64,000 bases of DNA from Azonexus sp. (GCF_030824335.1 NZ_JAVBXX010000011.1:1-64000); one strand, 5' to 3'; shown: positions 42,443 to 51,112, counted from the first letter of the stretch. Made by a program: numbers and translations. Notes: a model not told the origin generated them from the letters alone.

Positions 42443-44631
42443 GCCGGCGCTTTATCGGGCTGTGCTGCCTGCTGCTGGCAGCGCTGCCCGCCTTCGCACT
42501 GCCCACATTTGACGAAGTCCGAAGCGCTTACCGTCCCTCGGATGCCGTGCTGTTCGCCCGTGACGGTCGGCCACTGCACAGCCTGCGCGTCGATCACAGC
42601 GTGCGACGCCTGGCCTGGACGCCACTCAAGGACATCTCCCCGGCCCTGCTGCACGCGGTCATCGCCTCCGAAGACCAGCGCTTCATGACGCACGCCGGCG
42701 TCGACTGGCTGGCGGCCGGCCATGCCGCCTGGAACAATCTGCGCGGCAACCGGACGCGGGGCGCCAGCACGCTGAGCATGCAACTTGCCGGCTTGATCGA
42801 TGAAAACGAACAAAAACGCGGTCGACGCAGCTTTTTCGGCAAAATCACCCAGTCGACCGCAGCATTACGCCTCGAACGCACCTGGAGCAAAGGGCAAATC
42901 ATCGAGGCTTACCTGAACCTGGTCGCCTTTCGCGGCGAACTGCAAGGTGTCGGTGCGATGAGCCGGGCACTGTTCGGCAAATGGCCGCATGGCCTCGACT
43001 ACCGTGAGTCAGCCCTGGCTGCCGCACTGCTGCGCGCCCCGAACAGCGCACCGGGCGTCGTCGCCCAACGCGCGTGCACGCTGCTCGGCGAACTACAACA
43101 AGCCGACGAGTGCCGTGGCCTGGAAGCCTTTGCAGCACTGTCGCTGAACGGCAAGCTGCGCGAAAGCAAACAGGATGCGCCGCAAATTGCCCCGCATCTT
43201 GCCCACAAACTGCTGCCCCAGGCCGGCGGCAACCAACGGAGCAGCCTCGACGCCGATCTGCAAGCCTTCGCCACCAGCGCACTACGCCGCCAATTGTCGG
43301 CGCTGCACTTGCACCACGTCGCGGATGGAGCCGTGCTGGTCATCGACAATGCCAGCGGCGAAATTCTCGCCTGGGTCGGCTCCAGCGGCGAGCTTTCCGC
43401 AGCGCCTGAAGTCGATGGCACCACGGCCCTGCGCCAGGCCGGCTCGACGCTGAAACCCTTCCTTTACGCCCAGGCCTTCGAGCGGCGCATGCTGACGCCC
43501 GCTTCGCTGATCGAGGATGCGCCCTTGTCGCTGGATACCGGCAATGGCTTGTACACACCGCAGAATTACGAGCCGGATTATCGCGGCTGGGTATCGGCAC
43601 GGCGTGCGCTGGCTGGCTCCCTCAACGTACCCGCCGTCAAGACGCTGCTCCGCGTCGGCACCGATGCCTTTCATGCCCGGCTCAAGGCACACGGCTTTGC
43701 CAGCCTGAAGGAAGATGGCGAATGGTACGGCTACAGCCTGGCACTCGGCTCGGCCGACGTGTCGTTGCTGATGCTGGCCAATGCTTACCGCAGCCTGGCC
43801 AACGGCGGGCGCTGGTCGCCGTTGCGGACGCTACCGGGTCGAACAGTGGCTTCTCCGCCCTGCAGCCAAGGCGGCTGCAATGGCGTCTTCACAGGCCCGC
43901 CGCGTACGGTCAACGCGCCGGCAACGGCCTTTTTGATCGCCGACATTCTGGCCGACCGTAACGCCCGCGCCGATACCTTCGGGCTCGAATCCTGGCTAAG
44001 TACGCCGTACTGGTCGGCAGTCAAGACCGGCACCAGCAAGGATATGCGCGACAACTGGTGCGTCGGCTTCTCGCGCCGCTATACCGTCGCCGTCTGGGTC
44101 GGCAATGCCAGCGGTAGCCCGATGCACGACGTATCCGGCATCTCCGGTGCTGCGCCGGCCTGGCGCGAAGTCATGGACTGGCTGCAGCGTGGCGATCCGG
44201 GCAAGGGGCGAGCGATTGTCGATAGCCGGCCACCGACCGCACCAGCCGGCCTGAGCCAACGCGCCATCCGTTTTGTGCCGGCCAGCGAACCGGCACGAAG
44301 CGAATGGTTTCTGCACGGGACGGAAATGTCCGTCATTCACGCGGCCAGCGCCAAAGCACTGAGCCGCATCGCCTACCCGACGAGCGGCAGCATCATCGCG
44401 CTCGACCCGGACATCCCGCCCGAGCGCCAGCGCATCCCGCTACGTTTATCCGGGGCGGCAGAACATGGCTGGCACTGGCGGATCAACGGCAAACCGCTGC
44501 TCAAGGCAGAAGCCAAAGCACGCTGGTTGCCCCAACCGGGCCGGCATCGCCTGAGCCTGCACGACGCTCGCGGCAATCTACTGGATGGCGTCGATATCGA
44601 AGTCCGGGCAATGCGCGGCAAGACACCTTGA
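42439..44631 (+). CDS. pbpC: Penicillin-binding protein 1C (PBP1C), CTG start
   Basis: PBP1C is a bifunctional peptidoglycan glycosyltransferase/transpeptidase-like enzyme. After a signal/anchor segment (RRFIGLCCLLLAALPAFA) come the GT51 domain (catalytic Glu in ASEDQRFMTHAGVD; TRGASTLSMQLA), a transpeptidase domain with the SxxK box in AGSTLKPF and the KTG box in AVKTGTS, and a C-terminal BiPBP_C domain (IIALDPDIPPERQRIPL). No ATG, GTG or TTG lies in frame between the upstream in-frame stop (42412) and 42547. Starting at 42547 would delete the membrane segment and the first GT residues. CTG at 42439 overlaps the DUF1415 stop as CTGA, mirroring ATGA coupling. Length would be 730 residues (E. 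coli about 770). Confidence 0.85.
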   Translation: MSRRFIGLCCLLLAALPAFALPTFDEVRSAYRPSDAVLFARDGRPLHSLRVDHSVRRLAWTPLKDISPALLHAVIASEDQRFMTHAGVDWLAAGHAAWNNLRGNRTRGASTLSMQLAGLIDENEQKRGRRSFFGKITQSTAALRLERTWSKGQIIEAYLNLVAFRGELQGVGAMSRALFGKWPHGLDYRESALAAALLRAPNSAPGVVAQRACTLLGELQQADECRGLEAFAALSLNGKLRESKQDAPQIAPHLAHKLLPQAGGNQRSSLDADLQAFATSALRRQLSALHLHHVADGAVLVIDNASGEILAWVGSSGELSAAPEVDGTTALRQAGSTLKPFLYAQAFERRMLTPASLIEDAPLSLDTGNGLYTPQNYEPDYRGWVSARRALAGSLNVPAVKTLLRVGTDAFHARLKAHGFASLKEDGEWYGYSLALGSADVSLLMLANAYRSLANGGRWSPLRTLPGRTVASPPCSQGGCNGVFTGPPRTVNAPATAFLIADILADRNARADTFGLESWLSTPYWSAVKTGTSKDMRDNWCVGFSRRYTVAVWVGNASGSPMHDVSGISGAAPAWREVMDWLQRGDPGKGRAIVDSRPPTAPAGLSQRAIRFVPASEPARSEWFLHGTEMSVIHAASAKALSRIAYPTSGSIIALDPDIPPERQRIPLRLSGAAEHGWHWRINGKPLLKAEAKARWLPQPGRHRLSLHDARGNLLDGVDIEVRAMRGKTP
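42817..42861. repeat. Palindromic double TGCGGTCRAC element in pbpC
   Basis: CGCGGTCGAC (42817-42826) and GTCGACCGCA (42852-42861) face each other around the tracts TTTTT (42832-42836) and AAAAT (42841-42845). Spacing and tracts match the element at 31151-31200 to within one base. Confidence 0.7.
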
Positions 44632-45933
44632 TCAGGAAAATTCGGACAGGCGCTTGATGATGCCCGACAACTCAATCCGGAAATCCCCTTGTCCATCCTG
44701 GGCATCCAGGATGCTGTCCAGGCTGGAACGAACAGTTTCGAGCAAGCGCTCTTCCTGACTCTCGGTCAAGCCGAGGTGGACGAAGAGCTTTTCCAGGGTT
44801 TCGGCCAGCCCGTGAATTGCCAGGCGACTGGCTGCCAGCGACTGCTGCTGTCTTGACTCGATGGATGCCAGCAAAGTGCGGATGCCATCCAGGCTACCAA
44901 CGATGGCATCCTGCCGCCGGTGATTGCCCGCCTCGCTCTCCAGCGCATGCAAGCGCGCATCGGCCGCCTCGGCCAGAATGGCGATGTTGTCCCGGATTCG
45001 CCCGGCACGTTCTTCATCGTCCTTGGGCATGTTGCTGACCAAAAGCGACAAATAAGGGTAGTTGACCAATGTGCGACTGTAGAAATTGACGACGCGCCCC
45101 ATATCGATCAAGTTATCGAAAGTTGCCGCTTCCAGCCGTCCGCCTTCGGGCAGCGTTTTGATCGCCTGACCCGGCATCCGGACCTGTACGGCACCTTGCA
45201 GGCCATACTGGCTCAGCGCATTCAGTGCGGCCTCGCCAACCTCGCTCGCCTTGCTACAGGCGTTGAAACTTTGCAGCACCTGCAGCAAAACGCCCATCTC
45301 GCCCATGCTGCTCATGGCAGCGAAAGCCGTGTTGCTGGCCATGCCGGCACGATTTTCCAGTTCGCAACGCTCGCGCAGCATTTCAACCAATTCGGCGTTC
45401 CGTTGCTGAAGTTCCTGCGTTCGCGCTTCCACCTGTTGCTCTAGCGCGTCGTTATTGGCCTGCAACTGCTGTTCGGCCAGTTTGCGCGCCGTAATATTCT
45501 GCAAGGTTTCGATCGCCCCCAGCAACTCGCCGTTCCGACCGAGCAGTGGGGCGGCAGTGAAATACAGCCAGCAGCCTTTTTCTCCCAAGCTGGGGAAAAA
45601 ACCTTCGGCTTCATAGGCGCCGGTAATAATTCTGGAAGCCCGGCAATTACCTGCTTCGTACGATGCCATTGCCTGCTCGATTTCACCGGCAACAATATAG
45701 TCGGCAAGGATAGGTCGCGGCGCCGGATAGAACCCGCGCCAATGCTCACAGGTCCCGATCACGTCGCGGGCAGCAACCCCGGTCACCAATTCGCAAGCCT
45801 TGTTCCAGTGCGTAATGCGATGCGCATGGTCGATCACGAAAGTGGCAACCGGGCTCCCCTGGATCAGGGCATCGAGCAATTCCGGGCTTTCGCTCGGCCA
45901 AACCTGAGATTCATCTTTTTTGACAAGTCGCAT
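44632..45933 (-). CDS. PAS-coiled-coil signalling protein without catalytic output
   Basis: The 433-residue cytosolic protein has an N-terminal PAS domain (about 15-140, ending NITARKLAEQQL), then a coiled coil (about 150-195), and a C-terminal region of about 230 residues (LQVLQSFNACSKASEVGEAALNALSQYGLQGAVQV) that resembles a degenerate GAF-like domain followed by a long helix. No GGDEF, EAL, kinase or HTH domain is present. It may be an adaptor or a chemotaxis-linked scaffold. The ATG at 45933 is chosen; a TTG at 45963 is also open. It is convergent with pbpC, whose stop codon is adjacent. Confidence 0.75.
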   Translation of the reverse strand: MRLVKKDESQVWPSESPELLDALIQGSPVATFVIDHAHRITHWNKACELVTGVAARDVIGTCEHWRGFYPAPRPILADYIVAGEIEQAMASYEAGNCRASRIITGAYEAEGFFPSLGEKGCWLYFTAAPLLGRNGELLGAIETLQNITARKLAEQQLQANNDALEQQVEARTQELQQRNAELVEMLRERCELENRAGMASNTAFAAMSSMGEMGVLLQVLQSFNACSKASEVGEAALNALSQYGLQGAVQVRMPGQAIKTLPEGGRLEAATFDNLIDMGRVVNFYSRTLVNYPYLSLLVSNMPKDDEERAGRIRDNIAILAEAADARLHALESEAGNHRRQDAIVGSLDGIRTLLASIESRQQQSLAASRLAIHGLAETLEKLFVHLGLTESQEERLLETVRSSLDSILDAQDGQGDFRIELSGIIKRLSEFS

Positions 45934-46116
45934 TACGTTCCCAAAGAACGACAAAAATGGCAACTATATCAACGAAAACACCAAAACAACAGCATTAATT
46001 GATAATTTCGATACATTTCTGACAAAATCAACAATATACAAACAGTGCTTGCTACTTGGAAAAAGGCGTGATGAAGCCAGCGGCATCAGGCCACAGAAGC
46101 GAGTTGCCGGATTGCC

Positions 46117-46141
46117 ATTCATGCCCGTTATGGGCATGAAT
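46117..46141. repeat. Perfect 10-bp inverted repeat
   Basis: ATTCATGCCC (46117-46126) and GGGCATGAAT (46132-46141) with a 5-base loop lie in the 298-bp gap between two minus-strand signalling genes, just past the end of the GGDEF-EAL gene. No T-run follows on the minus strand. It could be an RNA 3' stabiliser or an operator for the gene at 44632-45933. Confidence 0.6.
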
Positions 46142-46143
46142 CC

Positions 46144-46174
46144 TGCGGTCTACGGGGGTTTTCCGGCTATTTTT
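46144..46174 (+). repeat. TGCGGTCRAC-family element, intergenic
   Basis: Core TGCGGTCTAC (46144-46153, one mismatch) with TTTT (46159-46162) and TATTTTT (46168-46174), at the canonical offsets. It directly abuts the inverted repeat at 46117-46141. Confidence 0.6.
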
Positions 46175-46231
46175 GCGGGAAGATGAAGCGACGCGAGACA
46201 TGGAACCGGGAGATGGCCCCGGTTCTGCGAC

Positions 46232-48685
46232 TCAAAGGGATGCTGCCGGCTCCCTTGCCAGCCAGGATGTCATGTCTTCAAACGAAATCGGCCGCGACAG
46301 CAGATAACCCTGAATCTCGTCACAACCAAGCTCCAGCAGGATGTCCCGCTGCGCTGTGGTCTCGACGCCTTCGGCGATGACGCACAGGGAAAGACCGTGA
46401 GCCAGTGCGACGACGGCACGCACGATAGACGTAGCTTCGCTGCTTTCCAGCATGTCACGGATGAAGGACTGGTCGATCTTCAGCTTGTCTACCGGGAAAC
46501 GGCGCAAGTAGGCCAGCGAGGAATAGCCGGTACCGAAATCGTCAATCGAGATCTTGACGCCGATATTCTTCAATTCCTGCAGGCGGGTCAGCACTTCATC
46601 GGCATCGTGCATCGCCACCCCCTCGGTGATTTCCATTTCCAGACAGGCTGGCGGAATGGCGTGGCGCTTGATGGCGGCTTTGACCACCGGAATCAGGTTG
46701 GCATGGGTGAACTGGTGCGCCGACAGATTGACCGCAACCAGCAAATCCCGATGTCCGGCCTGACGCCAGCGAGCCAGGCAGCGACAGGCTTCGTCGATCA
46801 CCCATTCGCCGATGGGAATGATCAGGCCCAGGTCTTCCGCCATCGGGATGAACTGCGCCGGCGAAACCACGCCCCGCTCCGGGTGTATCCAGCGAATCAG
46901 GGCTTCGACCCCGGCCAGCTTGCCGGTCGTCAAATTGATTTGCGGCTGGAAATGCAGCAGGAATTCGCCCTGGTCGAGTGCCGACTTCAACTCGCCTTGC
47001 ATGCCGATCTTCTCGAGAATCTCGGTATTCATGTGTGGCTCGAAGAAAGCTGCCTTGTTCGGCCCCTGGTTACGCGAATGATTCAGTGCCGCGTCGGCAT
47101 TCATCAGCAGGCCTTCCGGATCGCGACCATCGGACGGGAAAACCGAAATGCCGCAATTGGCCGAAATGTGGATCGTGTTTCCCTCGATCGAGATGGCCGC
47201 ATTGACGCTGTCAAGCAAACGCTGGCTCAAGGCCAGCGCCCGATGATGCTGACTGAGACGCGGCGCCAGCACGACGAAATCGTCGCCGGTGATGCGCGAC
47301 GCGGTATCGCCTTCGCGCGTTGCCGCAACCAGGCGCTGGGCAACGACTTTCAGCACTTCGTCCCCGGCACGATGGCCGAAGGAGTCATTGATCTGCTTCA
47401 GGCGATTCAGGTTCAGCGCAATCAGATACAACGGCCGGCCTTCGTTCTGCGCTGTGATGATGGCCTGATTGACACGGTCGATCAGTAGCGCCTTGTTTGG
47501 CAGATCGGTCAGGCTGTCGAACCAGGAGTAACGGTGGATCAAACCCTCGGCGCGCTTGCGTTCGCTGATGTCGGAGAAGATCGCCAGGTAATGCGTGACC
47601 TTGCCCTGCCGATTGCGCACCGTCGAGATCGACAGCCATTCGGCATAATACTGGCCGCTGCGCCGGCGATTGACCACTTCACCCTGCCAGACACCGGCAT
47701 CGTGCAGGATTTGCCACATCTCGCGATAAAAATCCGGCCCCTGCTTGCCCGAGGACAGGAAAGATGGATTGCGCCCGACCGACTCCTCCAGCGACCAGCC
47801 GGTGATGATGGTGAAGGCGGTATTGACGCTGACGATGCGATTTTCGGCATCGGTAATCATCACGGCTTCGGACGCATTGTCGAAAACCTGTCGCGCCAGC
47901 GCGAGGTCTTCCTCGTAGGCATATTTTTCCGTCAGATCGCTAATCACCGCGATGAACAATTGCTCGGCGCAATCGCTGTTCAATCGCCGGATGCGCAACT
48001 CAGCTGGAAAAACCGAGTTATCGGCACGACGCAAGGGCCATTCGGTGAAAAAATGCGCTTCGCTACGCAAGGCTTCCCTGGACAGCAGATCGAAGGACTC
48101 GAAAGCTGCGGTTTCGAGGTGCAGCGTTTCCAGATTCAAATTGCAGATGTGCGTCGGGCTGTAGCCAAACAGCTTGCAGGCTGCCGCATTGCTGGCGCGG
48201 ATCAGGCTGCCGCTACCGGTGTCGTAGAGCAATACCGCAACATCCAGACTGTCCAGGATCTGCGCCAACTGCTGCTTGCTACCCTCGCGTAACGTTTCGG
48301 CGGCCTTGCGCGTGCTGATATCGGTAACCATGCCAACCAGACTCGGCTCACCCTGCGCATCGACTCGCCGCACACAACGATCGTGCAGCCAGATCCAGTG
48401 CCCCTGCCGATGACGAATACGGTATTCGAGATCGAAGGAAAGCGACGTTTCGCTCAACGCGGCGATAGCGTGATCGACCGCCGGCAAATCCTCCGGGTGA
48501 ATCGCATCGTGCCAGTACATGGGCTCGGCCAGCAGTTGCTCGGCCCGATAGCCCAGCAGGGCTTCAACCTGCGGCGAATAGAAAGTACCGCCGCGCTGTG
48601 GCGTAAAGCGATAAAAAACCACGGGCAATCCGGCAAAAATATCAGCCCATTCGTCGAACAAAAGGTTCGTACTAAGTGCCGGCAT
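46232..48685 (-). CDS. PAS-PAS-PAS-GGDEF-EAL protein, probable c-di-GMP phosphodiesterase
   Basis: The 817-residue cytosolic protein has three PAS domains (about 10-130, 140-260 and 268-390; the first and third followed by PAC-type segments with VTDISTRKAAE and FSDISERKRAEG), then GGDEF (about 395-555) and EAL (about 570-810). The GGDEF site is degenerate, TGDDF at residues 466-470, so cyclase activity is doubtful. The EAL motif (594-596) and FQPQ, AVNLS, EITEG and IDDFGTGYSSLAYL blocks are intact, so it probably hydrolyses c-di-GMP. The ATG at 48685 is chosen over a TTG at 48700. Confidence 0.9.
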   Translation of the reverse strand: MPALSTNLLFDEWADIFAGLPVVFYRFTPQRGGTFYSPQVEALLGYRAEQLLAEPMYWHDAIHPEDLPAVDHAIAALSETSLSFDLEYRIRHRQGHWIWLHDRCVRRVDAQGEPSLVGMVTDISTRKAAETLREGSKQQLAQILDSLDVAVLLYDTGSGSLIRASNAAACKLFGYSPTHICNLNLETLHLETAAFESFDLLSREALRSEAHFFTEWPLRRADNSVFPAELRIRRLNSDCAEQLFIAVISDLTEKYAYEEDLALARQVFDNASEAVMITDAENRIVSVNTAFTIITGWSLEESVGRNPSFLSSGKQGPDFYREMWQILHDAGVWQGEVVNRRRSGQYYAEWLSISTVRNRQGKVTHYLAIFSDISERKRAEGLIHRYSWFDSLTDLPNKALLIDRVNQAIITAQNEGRPLYLIALNLNRLKQINDSFGHRAGDEVLKVVAQRLVAATREGDTASRITGDDFVVLAPRLSQHHRALALSQRLLDSVNAAISIEGNTIHISANCGISVFPSDGRDPEGLLMNADAALNHSRNQGPNKAAFFEPHMNTEILEKIGMQGELKSALDQGEFLLHFQPQINLTTGKLAGVEALIRWIHPERGVVSPAQFIPMAEDLGLIIPIGEWVIDEACRCLARWRQAGHRDLLVAVNLSAHQFTHANLIPVVKAAIKRHAIPPACLEMEITEGVAMHDADEVLTRLQELKNIGVKISIDDFGTGYSSLAYLRRFPVDKLKIDQSFIRDMLESSEATSIVRAVVALAHGLSLCVIAEGVETTAQRDILLELGCDEIQGYLLSRPISFEDMTSWLAREPAASL

Positions 48686-48825
48686 GCCAGCTTTCCTCAA
48701 TCATTTGCGCCTTTCGTCCTGTGTTTTACGTGTTGCCGATAGTGACAAGCGTAACAAAACCATCATTCTACTGACCCAGGCAATCCCTGTGTCAGTCATT
48801 CCTTGCCTTGTGGCACACTGCCGCC

Positions 48826-49518
48826 ATGCATGCCTTTCCTCATCTTTCTGCGGTCGACTGGGTTTCCCTGGCAATTTTCTTTGCCTGCTGGGCCGGTTAT
48901 GCCTGGTTTTCCGAGCACAGCGCACAAGGTGCCGGCGGCCTGATTCGTAGCACGCAGCACTACCGTCTGGCCTGGGCTCAACGCATCATGGAACGCGAAA
49001 TACGGATTTCCGACTCGTCATTGATTGGCAATCTGGTCAACAGTGTCTCGTTTTACGCCAATACCACCATCTACATCATTGCCGGCCTGGTCGCGGCACT
49101 CGGTGCCGCCGACCAGTTGCTCGGCATCGCGGCCGACCTGCCCTTTGCCGGGCCGGGCAACCGCGAGTTGCTGGAAATAAAGCTGATGCTGGTCCTTGCC
49201 TGTTTCGTCTTCGCCTACTTCAAATTTACCTGGTCGCTGCGCCAGTTCAACCTGCTGTCGATTCTCATCGGGGCTGCGCCCGTCGGCGCTGCCGGTAATC
49301 CGGAAATCGACGCCTTCATCCGGCGCATTGCCGGCACCAACAACCTCGCCGGCGATGATTTCAATCGCGGCATCCGCGCCTATTATTTCGGGCTGGCCGC
49401 AGCAACCTGGCTACTGCACCCCATCCTGCTTGCCCTGACCACGCTGGGCATAACCATCGTTCTTTACCGACGCGACTATCGCTCGGCGGCGCTCACCGTC
49501 CTCAACGACAAGGACTAA
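48826..49518 (+). CDS. DUF599 membrane protein
   Basis: The 230-residue inner-membrane protein has about four helices: one at about 12-28, two in the middle (74-93 and 122-140) and one at the C-terminus. The pattern of an N-terminal helix, then STQHYRLAWAQRIMEREIRISDSSLIGNLVNSVSFYANTTIYIIAG, is characteristic of DUF599. Function is unknown. The ATG at 48826 is chosen. It lies 2 bp upstream of rarD, so the two probably share a transcript. A TGCGGTCRAC element overlaps its first codons. Confidence 0.83.
   Translation: MHAFPHLSAVDWVSLAIFFACWAGYAWFSEHSAQGAGGLIRSTQHYRLAWAQRIMEREIRISDSSLIGNLVNSVSFYANTTIYIIAGLVAALGAADQLLGIAADLPFAGPGNRELLEIKLMLVLACFVFAYFKFTWSLRQFNLLSILIGAAPVGAAGNPEIDAFIRRIAGTNNLAGDDFNRGIRAYYFGLAAATWLLHPILLALTTLGITIVLYRRDYRSAALTVLNDKD
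48849..48878 (+). repeat. TGCGGTCRAC element at the DUF599 5' end
   Basis: The exact core TGCGGTCGAC (48849-48858), TTT (48863-48865) and AATTTT (48873-48878). It overlaps codons 8-18. Confidence 0.6.
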
Positions 49519-49520
49519 GG

Positions 49521-50399
49521 ATGTCGGCAAAACACCCTTTGGCCGGTATCGCTTTCGGCCTGCTTGCCTATGGAATCTGGGGCTTTTTCCCGCTCTACTT
49601 CCATCAGCTTTCGCACATCGCACCGATGGATATCCTGGCCAACCGGGCCTTGTGGGCCTGCCTGTTCGTCAGTCTGCTGCTGACCTTGAGTCAGCAGTGG
49701 GGAAAAGTTCGCAATATTCTCGGTCGACCGCGCCAAATCGCCATGTTGTCTCTGGCTGCACTGCTGGTCGGCAGCAACTGGCTGGTTTTCCTGTGGGCCG
49801 TCGGCAACCATCAGGTCGTCGAATCCAGCCTCGGTTATTTCCTGACGCCATTGGTCAATGTCCTGCTCGGCCTGCTGATTCTCAAGGAACGCCTGAACGG
49901 CAAGGAATGGCTGGCCATCGCCCTGGCCCTCGCGGCACTACTCAACGAAATCATCACCCTCGGCGGCCTGCCCTGGGTATCGCTGTTTCTTGCCGCCACC
50001 TTCGGTACTTACGGGCTGGTGCGCAAACAAGTGCCGGTCGATGCACTGTCCGGGCTGTGGCTGGAAACGCTGGTCATGCTGCCGGTTTGCCTGATTTATG
50101 CGCTATGGCAGGCGCAGGACGGGCATGCGGTTTTCGTCTTCAGCGACCTGTCGACCGCAACATGGCTGATCGGTGCCGGCATTCTCACTGCCTTGCCGCT
50201 GATTGCCTTTGCCGCAGCCACCCAGCGACTTGATCTGGCAACGGTCGGCATGCTGATGTACATCAACCCGACGATGCAGTTTCTGACTGCGGTTTACGTT
50301 TTCAACGAACCCCTGCATATGGGCAAGCTGCTCACGTTCGGCCTGATCTGGCTCGGCCTGCTGATCTTCAGCTGGAGTGCCTGGCAAAAGTATCGCTAG
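49521..50399 (+). CDS. rarD: EamA-family transporter RarD
   Basis: This 292-residue, ten-helix drug/metabolite transporter has an N-terminus (GIAFGLLAYGIWGFFPLYFHQLSHIAPMDILANRALWACLF) and the block LLVGSNWLVFLWAVGNHQVVESSLGYFLTPLVNVLLG that identify the RarD subgroup of the EamA superfamily. Its substrate in E. coli is uncertain (annotated as chloramphenicol-sensitive protein). It is encoded 2 bp after the DUF599 stop. It is convergent with the tetR gene, 25 bp apart. Confidence 0.92.
   Translation: MSAKHPLAGIAFGLLAYGIWGFFPLYFHQLSHIAPMDILANRALWACLFVSLLLTLSQQWGKVRNILGRPRQIAMLSLAALLVGSNWLVFLWAVGNHQVVESSLGYFLTPLVNVLLGLLILKERLNGKEWLAIALALAALLNEIITLGGLPWVSLFLAATFGTYGLVRKQVPVDALSGLWLETLVMLPVCLIYALWQAQDGHAVFVFSDLSTATWLIGAGILTALPLIAFAAATQRLDLATVGMLMYINPTMQFLTAVYVFNEPLHMGKLLTFGLIWLGLLIFSWSAWQKYR
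49702..49731 (-). repeat. TGCGGTCRAC-family element within rarD
   Basis: The core CGCGGTCGAC reads on the minus strand (about 49723-49732, one mismatch), with AATATT (offset 5-10) and AACTTTT (offset 14-20). Confidence 0.5.
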
Positions 50400-50424
50400 G
50401 CATATCGCCCGAACCAATGCTGCT

Positions 50425-51039
50425 TCAGCGCCGCATCGCCATGTGCGCGGCGATCATGCCGGGGATTTCCTGCTCGAGGCCCGTACCCTTGCGACAACCC
50501 AGCATCAGGTGCAACAGGCCACTGGTAAACGCCCAGGTATCGCGGGCCGCCGCTTCCGGCGCGATGCCGGCACGCAAATAGCCTTTTTCCGCGGCCAGCC
50601 GGTACATGCGCAGGATTTTCTCGAGAAAATCCTGCGCCGGCCGACCGACCTCCTGCTGAACACTGGCAAATTCTTCGACGTATTCGCAGCGCGAAATCAT
50701 GACCTCGAAAACCTCGCGAAATTGCAGGCTATCCTCCAGAACACGGAAAAACTCGGCGATCGAGCCTTCGATGGCATCCAGCGGATTGGCGTGATTGGGA
50801 TCGTAGAGAATGGCATCCGTACGCCCCAGCATGGGCACGAAAACCTCTTCGCGCATGGCGAAGAACAGCTCGGCCTTGTCCTTGAAGTGCCAGTAAATGG
50901 CGCCGCGGGTCACGCCAGCCGCCTTGGCTATTTTTTCCAGCGAAGAACGACTGACACCACATTCATGAAACACGATGCGTGCAGCATTGAGGATATCCTT
51001 GCGCGTCTGCTCGGCTTCTTCCTTGGTTTTTCTGACCAT
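50425..51039 (-). CDS. TetR/AcrR-family repressor of the RND pump
   Basis: The 204-residue regulator has an N-terminal TetR helix-turn-helix (TRKDILNAARIVFHECGVSRSSLEKIAKAAGVTRGAIYWHFKDKAELF) typical of AcrR, TtgR and MexL-type repressors. A ligand-binding helical C-terminal domain follows. The ATG at 51039 is chosen over an upstream in-frame codon at 51081. It is divergent from the RND operon and almost certainly controls it through the operator at 51115-51138, with drug or organic-solvent binding releasing the DNA. Confidence 0.9.
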   Translation of the reverse strand: MVRKTKEEAEQTRKDILNAARIVFHECGVSRSSLEKIAKAAGVTRGAIYWHFKDKAELFFAMREEVFVPMLGRTDAILYDPNHANPLDAIEGSIAEFFRVLEDSLQFREVFEVMISRCEYVEEFASVQQEVGRPAQDFLEKILRMYRLAAEKGYLRAGIAPEAAARDTWAFTSGLLHLMLGCRKGTGLEQEIPGMIAAHMAMRR

Positions 51040-51112
51040 TTTCTCTCTCCAGGGCGCGCATGATGCGCCGCGCCAATGCAAATGTTAAGTCGAATCAAAA
51101 AAAACCGGCTTA

